From Candidatus Eiseniibacteriota bacterium (GTDB taxonomy: Bacteria; Joyebacterota; Joyebacteria; Joyebacterales; Joyebacteraceae), in NCBI GenBank assembly GCA_030609605.1, contig JAUWBY010000007.1, positions 1 to 22,522 of the forward strand: a stretch of DNA of 22,522 nucleotides. Direction: 5' to 3'. Positions within the stretch are counted from its first letter, which is position 1. Every line of letters starts with the position of its first letter. Made by a program: the position numbers and the translations under genes. The notes under the pieces are model-generated. The model was given only the letters and a program-made list of their open reading frames with translations, was not told the origin of the DNA and ran no database searches. This document shows, piece after piece, positions 17,168 through 22,522 of the stretch.

Positions 17168-17583
17168 AGGAGGCGGAGATCGAGCTTGCAGTCGTTGAGT
17201 TCGTTGCAGCGGTTGAGTGTGATGTCTCGGTGGGCGGTCTGACGCTGAACGGGTTCTTTGTGACCGAGGACTGGGAGGAGGGCCTTGTCGACTGGACGGG
17301 GTTCGACGGCAGTGGTGCAGAGCCCTTCGACCGCGGTCTCCATGCGATGTGGGAAGTCACGGCCGGAGACTCGTCGCTCGTTCGCCTGGATGTAACAGAG
17401 ATGGTGGCGGTCTGGGCGGATGACCCGGCAGCCAACCGCGGGTTTGTGTTGGCTCCGTCGGCGGGCGAGGAAGGCAGGATGCTTCCTGAATTCGCTGGCG
17501 GCTCGCGTGCAGGCGTCGCCACACTGACTGTCTGGTACACGCCGAGGGCGGTTCTCGGCGAGCATGATGAGGAGAATCGGTAG
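17167..17583 (+). pseudogene. 5'-truncated copy of the DNRLRE gene
   Basis: This matches bases 266-682 of the first DNRLRE gene without any insertion or deletion (constant offset of 16901). It keeps the last 139 codons including the stop. The signal peptide, start codon and ribosome-binding site are missing. The frame runs open upstream only to a TGA at 17134-17136, and the first GTG (17230) has no Shine-Dalgarno. It probably is not translated into an exported product. The homology begins abruptly at 17167, directly after 3' flanking sequence of the VCBS gene, marking a duplication junction. Confidence 0.75.
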
Positions 17584-17717
17584 AACGGCGTCGCACGGAG
17601 AATGCGACGCTCTTGACCCGACCCTTCACAGCGGAGGGGGATGATATGAAAGCGATAGTGAATGTGTTGGTGCTGGCCGGTGTGATCCTCGTGATCTCAT
17701 CTGCAGCCCAGGCCGGC
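17167..17717 (+). repeat. Direct repeat unit, copy B
   Basis: Ungapped partner of 266-816, in the same orientation. Its left edge is an abrupt junction; at its right edge the similarity passes to the copy-2 VCBS gene. Confidence 0.8.
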
Positions 17718-18584
17718 ACGATCTACTGGACGCCGGCGCATGAGCTTGCGCCGCAGGGGTTTGGGGGGCGCATGACAGCAGGTGACCTGGATGGCGACGG
17801 GGACATCGACATCTCTGTACTTGGCCTGGATCCGGCGCATCAGTACTGGAACGTGGGTTCGGCTGCGTCGCCTGTTTGGGAACTCGATCTCTCCCAATAC
17901 GGAGATGTCCCGTGGTGCGTTAGCAGGGATGGAGACCTGGCGGATCTGGATGGAGACGGAGACCTCGATCTGGCAATCACCTGCTGGTATGATGACTTCG
18001 TCCGGTTCTACTGGAACACAGGAACTGCTGCTTCGCCTTCCTGGGAGCCGGACTTCTCGGTGTTCGAAGGGGTGCCGAAATTCGGGGGGGAAGCGCCTCC
18101 CCGTCTGGCAGACATGGACAGCGATGGCGATCTGGACTTCTTGCTCGCGTGCTCATCGGGCCTCGTGAGTTACGCCCGTAACGTTGGTACAGCGGCTTGG
18201 CCAGAGTTCGATTACATCGGCTGGATTGAGGGTGTCGGATTCGCAAGTGGTGCGGTTCCGGCGATCGCTCTCGGAGACCTTGACGGGGATTCCGATTTGG
18301 ATCTTGTTCGCATCACGTGGGACACAGGGCCTGAGTGCTTCGAGAATGTTGGGACGCCGCAGGAGTTCGTGTTTGTCGAGAACCCGGAGCTCCTCACGGG
18401 CGTCAGCTGCCCGGGTGGTGCCTACGGCATGGAACTCTTCGACGTGGACGGCGACGGCGATCCGGACCTGATGCTGTGTACGGGCGGTCCGAGCGGAGAT
18501 ACACATCGCCTCTTCCTGAATCAAGGCGCAACCCCGGTCGAGCCCACAAGCTGGGGGGTGATCAAGGCCATGTACAGGCAGTAG
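17646..18584 (+). CDS. VCBS/FG-GAP repeat secreted protein (copy 3, mosaic)
   Basis: A 312-residue predicted exported protein. The frame is open from a TTG at 17613, but the ATG at 17646 with GAGGGGG 5 bases upstream is preferred, as in copy 1. The signal peptide (MKAIVNVLVLAGVILVISS) is almost that of copy 1. From 17718 on the sequence switches to resemble copy 2: 42 bases (17718-17759) are identical to 16269-16310. It has the same propeller-type DxDxDGDxD repeats and ends TPVEPTSWGVIKAMYRQ. It is likely co-transcribed with copy 2. Its mosaic make-up suggests recombination between family members. Confidence 0.87.
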   Translation: MKAIVNVLVLAGVILVISSAAQAGTIYWTPAHELAPQGFGGRMTAGDLDGDGDIDISVLGLDPAHQYWNVGSAASPVWELDLSQYGDVPWCVSRDGDLADLDGDGDLDLAITCWYDDFVRFYWNTGTAASPSWEPDFSVFEGVPKFGGEAPPRLADMDSDGDLDFLLACSSGLVSYARNVGTAAWPEFDYIGWIEGVGFASGAVPAIALGDLDGDSDLDLVRITWDTGPECFENVGTPQEFVFVENPELLTGVSCPGGAYGMELFDVDGDGDPDLMLCTGGPSGDTHRLFLNQGATPVEPTSWGVIKAMYRQ

Positions 18585-18619
18585 TTGAGACGTTGTCCTT
18601 CCGCCGGTTCCCGGCTCAG
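18582..18619 (+). repeat. VCBS 3'-flank repeat, copy B
   Basis: Partner of 17130-17167, placed after the copy-3 VCBS gene. It shows what followed the VCBS gene before the duplication joint was made. Confidence 0.75.
18603..18615 (+). terminator. Small GC hairpin after copy-3 VCBS gene
   Basis: GCCGG-TTC-CCGGC forms a 5-base-pair stem with a triloop 18 bases after the stop. There is no T-tract, so it is a weak candidate for intrinsic termination. It may instead simply be part of the 3'-flank repeat. Confidence 0.2.
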
Positions 18620-18730
18620 CGGCAATACCTCTTCTCTCACATGCGGCGCGACTCCTAGCTGCGGGCCGGAGTGTGGACCACCGGTGCTCTCTTGATGCTG
18701 TGGTTCTGACCGTCACAGAGGAGGTCTGCC

Positions 18731-21700
18731 GTGTCCCATGGTCCCAGGCGTCCCACATCGCTTCACCCCAGTTCCTCACTCCTTCCCCCTCTTCTCTTCC
18801 TTCTCCTCTCGCTTGTCATCGCCTCACCCACAACAACAGCCGCCGCTCTGGCTGATGGCTGGGTGTCCTTCGATGGAAGCACCCAGGTGCCCGAGCCACC
18901 GTGCGTTAAACTCATGTCTCAGAATACGTCCGGGATCATCCTGCGTGTGACAACCCCGGGGATGCTCTGCGAGACGATCGAGGTGAATGGTACCGACTAT
19001 GTTCGGGTCAGCTTCCCCGAGTACTTCCACACACATGAGACCGGATACCCAGCTCTCCCAGCGCTTCGCCAGTTGCTCGCCGTGCCTGGAGGGTGCGACG
19101 TTGATGTCTCTGTCTCTGCCTCTGACACGCTGGTGTTCAGCGACTGCATCGTCTACCCGGTGGAGGAGATCGTCACCCGGTACACGGCCGAAGGCTGGCC
19201 CTATCTTGACACCGAGTTCTCAAAGGACTCGCAGGCGTACTCGAGAAGCGGAGACTACCCTGACGCGACCGCGAGTGCTGAGAGCGTTGGGAGCTTCCGA
19301 GGCCAGGGAGTGCTTCCTATGGTGCTCTATCCGGTTCGGTTCGATGCGTCGAAGTCGGAGATCTACGCATGTCCCGACATGCTGGTCACGATCGAGCTGA
19401 CAGGAGGGAGCGGCTCGTTCTCTGAAGATGTCGGTCCGTTCGGGGGGATTGCCGAGAGACTGCTGCTTGGCTATGCGGGGGAGGGGCACATCGCGCTACG
19501 GGGACCAGCCGGTGACGGCAATTGGGGCGTGCAGACCTCAGTGGCTGCTTGTGAGGAACTCGAGACGGACTATCTGATGATTGTCGAGGAGTCTCTGACA
19601 GGGTGTCCCGCTCTGGAGCGGCTCGCCGAACACAGGGCATCCTACAACGGGTTCAATGTGGCGATCGTTTCGGACGCGACGGTGATCAGTCACCACGGCC
19701 AGCAGGAGATCAGTGATGAGGCCATCAAGGGCTTCATCCAGAGCCTCTATAACACCGAGAGCGCTGAGCATGTCCCCGACGGCAAGCTCGAGTACGTCCT
19801 GCTGGTTGGTGATGCCCGTGATGCAGACCATGGTGGCACCAACAGTCTCATTCCCGCGCATGAGGAGACACTCCAGGGGGCATCCACCGGAACGACTACC
19901 GACCATTGGTATGCATGTGTCGAGGAGAACGACTGGTATCCGGACCTAATGATCGGGCGGCTGTGTGCGAGTGATACCACGGAACTCCGACGTGAGGTCC
20001 AGAAGTTCGTGGGGTATGAGGAAGATGCGATCTCGTCCGATCCGTGGCGTACGAACATCCTTTTGACTGACGGGTTCTGCGTCGAGGACGAATCGGTGTA
20101 CGAGGCGTTCGATGCGGCTCGGGAAGTGATTCCGGGGAGCTATGAGGTTGAGGAGGTGCACGCGCTTGACTGGACTGGTATCGCATGTGCTGATCAGCAA
20201 GACAGTGTCCGCGTAGTGCATCGGAATCGCATCAATGATGCGCAACAGGGTCTATTCGCCTTGGAGTTGTGTGCGCACGGCCACATCCACATGTGCCAAT
20301 CCTTCCGTAGAGAGGATGTGGCAGAGCTGACGAACACGGGTGGACAACTACCGTTCTGGATGAGCTACTCGTGCCTCACCGGGGCCTACGACATGTATGA
20401 GCCCGTCACGGACCCCTACGATTGCCTCGGCGAAGCTCTCATGCACCAACACGAGATTGACGGCGAGCCGACCGGGGCACTGGCGTACTTCGGCTCCAGC
20501 GAACTCACGGGGAGTCCGTGGGATGACCTCGGCCTGTACGTCTGGGAGGGGTTCTTCGATGCGTCGGAGCATCAGATCGGCGGGTTCCTCACGTACGCGA
20601 AGATGCGGTATATCTCCCGAACCGGTCTTCTCGCTACGGCGTTACAGTTCAACCTTCTCGGCGATCCGGCCATCGACCTGATGCTGACGGACACGGATGG
20701 CTCGGGGTACGCCAGCGCTCCTGACTACGTTGTCACGCCGCTGGGGATCTTGATTGCCCCTCCGTATTCATCAGTCGAGGGCACCATTACCTTCTCCGTT
20801 GAGGTCGAGAACCGGAGCAACTACACACCGGATGATGACGTCAGCGTCGTCTTCGAGATCTGCGAGCGCGACACGACGAGCTGCACTCCCATCGACACGG
20901 TGTATGTGGCTCCGCCCGCATGGGGTATGGCCAATGCTCAAGCGCAGTGGCAGCCGTCGGAGGATGACATCGGTCATCGACTGCTTCGCGTCACTGCAAC
21001 GCCGCTTTCCGGGAACGATGAGCTCTGCGAGGACAACAACACTGGCGCGTTTCCCTTCGGCGTGGGATTCGAGCGAGACGGCTTCCCGAAAGACCTTGGG
21101 GGAGGCCAGGGGCTCTCCGTGACGGTCGCCGATATCGACGGGTTGCTCCCCAGGGAGATCGTGGCGAGCGTGCAGATGCCTGGGAAGGTAATCGTCTACT
21201 TGGCCACCGGCGAGATCCTGCAGTGCTTCGAAGCGCCCAATCAGGCTGAACTGCGCGGTCCTCCCGCTGTGGCAGACATAGATACTTCCGGCGTTGCTGA
21301 GATCATCATCTGCTACGGGGACTATGTTGACGCGATCGACGGCACGACCGGAGGTAGCATCTGGACATCGCCGTGCCATGTGGAGGGCCTCGCCTCGGCG
21401 CCGGTGGTGGGAGACTTCATTGCGGGAGACGACGGCCGGCTCGAGATCATCGTTAGGTCCATGGTCCCAGACGGGAGCGCTCCGGCCGCTTTTGACGAGT
21501 CGCTCGTGGCCATCAATTCGGAAGGCACCGAGGCGTGGTCGACAGAGTCCGTGCCGAACGCGCAGCCTACCGCGCGGGAGTCCAGCGCGGCGTGCGTCGA
21601 TCTTGATCTCGATGGTCTGCCGGACGCGGTCTGGGTTATCAGCTGCGGGGTGTCCAGTACACTCAAGGCCGTGTCCGGGCACGACGGACATCCGCTCTGG

Positions 21701-22522
21701 GATGCCGAAGTTGTGGGCGGCACAGGCTGTCAGCTCTGCAACCCAGTGGTTGTTGAACTCGTCGCGAACTCGGCCGGTCCTGAAATCGTATGCGGAGGGC
21801 AGTCGGTGGTTGCGTTCAGTGCAAACGGCGAGGAGACGGCGGTGCACCGCGTCGCCGGGTACGTGACTGGAATCGCTCTTGCTGAGATCGACGGCAGCCG
21901 ACCACCGGAGATCATCGTGGTGTCTACCGGGACTGATGGTGTCCCGTCCGCTGTGTGCGGCAAGCTATACTTCTTCGAGTGGTCTGACAGGGAGTTTGCG
22001 TGTATCGATTCGGTCGCGCTGGAGTACCGGCCTCTCGGACCGCCCGTGGTCGGCGATCTCGATGGCGACGGGGCACCGGAGATCGTCGTGAGTTCCTCCT
22101 GTGAGTTCTTCGTCGGTGCGCTCTCTCGAGGGATGACACACATCGATGTCTTCACAGTGGCGGCCACGCTCAGTCGGTTCGAGGGTCTGAATCGTCCGCT
22201 TCTCGTCTGGGGCGAACCTGCGACCACACCCGCGGTCGTTGACGCCGATCAGGACGACTACCTTGAGATCTGGTTCGTTGATGGTGAGGGGCTGCTGCAC
22301 TGTCTCGACACGAGCGCTCTCAGTGCATGCAATGACGGAGGAAACGAGGGGCGCTGGCCCGCCTACCAGGGCGACGCCCGGCACACGGGTGTGTATGAGA
22401 CTCCCGTTTCCGGTCCCTACCCAGTGGACACCGAGGCCTCTTGGTGGGGTGACTATCTGCTCACAGGCGATGTGACGATCCCCGGCACATCCAGTCTCCT
22501 TGTCCAGCCTGGGACCACGGTG
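18731..22522 (+). CDS. Gingipain-type C25 cysteine peptidase, 3' end outside window
   Basis: The frame is open from GTG 18731 to the last base, giving at least 1264 residues. The start is supported by AGGAGGT at 18719-18725 and a following signal peptide (Leu-rich, residues about 15-40). Residues about 50-270 look like a pro-region. Residues about 275-650 match peptidase C25: 'YVLLVGDARD', His516 in 'CAHGH', Cys548 in 'SYSCLTGAYD' (32 residues apart, as in gingipains), and 'FNLLGDPAIDL'. A beta-sandwich, CARDB-like region follows (about 658-780), then FG-GAP-like repeats with 'ADIDG', 'VVGDLDGDGAPEIVV' (about 790-1215). The visible end, 'GDVTIPGTSSLLVQPGTTV', resembles the start of a beta-helix or adhesin region. 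It is secreted and probably proteolytic; substrate unknown. A C-terminal sorting signal would lie beyond the window. Confidence 0.9.
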   Translation, partial: MSHGPRRPTSLHPSSSLLPPLLFLLLSLVIASPTTTAAALADGWVSFDGSTQVPEPPCVKLMSQNTSGIILRVTTPGMLCETIEVNGTDYVRVSFPEYFHTHETGYPALPALRQLLAVPGGCDVDVSVSASDTLVFSDCIVYPVEEIVTRYTAEGWPYLDTEFSKDSQAYSRSGDYPDATASAESVGSFRGQGVLPMVLYPVRFDASKSEIYACPDMLVTIELTGGSGSFSEDVGPFGGIAERLLLGYAGEGHIALRGPAGDGNWGVQTSVAACEELETDYLMIVEESLTGCPALERLAEHRASYNGFNVAIVSDATVISHHGQQEISDEAIKGFIQSLYNTESAEHVPDGKLEYVLLVGDARDADHGGTNSLIPAHEETLQGASTGTTTDHWYACVEENDWYPDLMIGRLCASDTTELRREVQKFVGYEEDAISSDPWRTNILLTDGFCVEDESVYEAFDAAREVIPGSYEVEEVHALDWTGIACADQQDSVRVVHRNRINDAQQGLFALELCAHGHIHMCQSFRREDVAELTNTGGQLPFWMSYSCLTGAYDMYEPVTDPYDCLGEALMHQHEIDGEPTGALAYFGSSELTGSPWDDLGLYVWEGFFDASEHQIGGFLTYAKMRYISRTGLLATALQFNLLGDPAIDLMLTDTDGSGYASAPDYVVTPLGILIAPPYSSVEGTITFSVEVENRSNYTPDDDVSVVFEICERDTTSCTPIDTVYVAPPAWGMANAQAQWQPSEDDIGHRLLRVTATPLSGNDELCEDNNTGAFPFGVGFERDGFPKDLGGGQGLSVTVADIDGLLPREIVASVQMPGKVIVYLATGEILQCFEAPNQAELRGPPAVADIDTSGVAEIIICYGDYVDAIDGTTGGSIWTSPCHVEGLASAPVVGDFIAGDDGRLEIIVRSMVPDGSAPAAFDESLVAINSEGTEAWSTESVPNAQPTARESSAACVDLDLDGLPDAVWVISCGVSSTLKAVSGHDGHPLWDAEVVGGTGCQLCNPVVVELVANSAGPEIVCGGQSVVAFSANGEETAVHRVAGYVTGIALAEIDGSRPPEIIVVSTGTDGVPSAVCGKLYFFEWSDREFACIDSVALEYRPLGPPVVGDLDGDGAPEIVVSSSCEFFVGALSRGMTHIDVFTVAATLSRFEGLNRPLLVWGEPATTPAVVDADQDDYLEIWFVDGEGLLHCLDTSALSACNDGGNEGRWPAYQGDARHTGVYETPVSGPYPVDTEASWWGDYLLTGDVTIPGTSSLLVQPGTTV

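Noticed and set aside
17613..17645. TTG start for the copy-3 VCBS gene (and 712 for copy 1)
   Set aside because: It would put charged residues before the signal peptide. The ATG 33 bases later has a strong Shine-Dalgarno at the right distance in both copies.
20771..21847. Long open frame (358 codons) on the minus strand
   Set aside because: It lies wholly inside the C25 peptidase gene, whose plus-strand frame encodes recognisable catalytic and propeller motifs. The minus-strand product is Arg/His-rich without domain signs, as expected of a shadow in GC-rich DNA.

Overview
The window looks like chromosome from an uncultured Gram-negative bacterium of the FCB superphylum. Secreted FG-GAP/VCBS proteins, a DNRLRE protein, a gingipain-type C25 peptidase and DUF3857-type transglutaminases are typical of candidate phyla such as Eisenbacteria or Krumholzibacteriota. 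This placement is inferred from gene content only; there is no rRNA, and I saw no tRNA, CRISPR array, insertion sequence or phage gene. Coding density is high and no gene-free stretch exceeds 300 bases.

Layout. (A) 80-1674, plus strand: a DNRLRE-domain secreted protein followed by a VCBS-repeat secreted protein. (B) 8641-1694, minus strand: a tight three-gene operon. It encodes an exported transglutaminase with an intact Cys-His-Asp triad, an exported paralogue whose Cys and His are replaced, and a 999-residue cytoplasmic protein joining two receiver-like domains to a PEP/pyruvate-binding ATP-grasp module. A plausible sigma-70 promoter lies at 8687-8715. (C) 8906-11724, plus strand: an exported helical protein of unknown function, a HAD hydrolase, and an M50 site-2-type membrane protease that overlaps the HAD gene by 4 bases. 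(D) 11966-13195, plus strand: a cysteine desulfurase homologue lacking the PLP-binding lysine. (E) 15908-13236, minus strand: a large exported transglutaminase-family protein with a second degenerate transglutaminase-like segment and a thioredoxin-like tail. (F) 16197-18584, plus strand, behind a near-consensus promoter: two more VCBS-repeat proteins flanking a 5'-truncated DNRLRE copy. (G) 18731 to the window end: a C25 cysteine peptidase of at least 1264 residues whose 3' end is outside the window.

The strongest themes are as follows. First, a duplicated and mosaic family of secreted VCBS proteins shares an invariant C-terminal tail (TPVEPTSWGVIKAMYR) that looks like a sorting or anchoring signal. 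Second, pseudoenzymes recur: the Lys-less desulfurase, the triad-less transglutaminase, and a receiver domain without its phospho-acceptor. Third, the operon in (B) couples exported transglutaminase-fold proteins to a cytoplasmic receiver/ATP-grasp protein that lacks the usual PEP-synthase phosphohistidine and TIM-barrel domains. All functional links between these genes are inferences from position.
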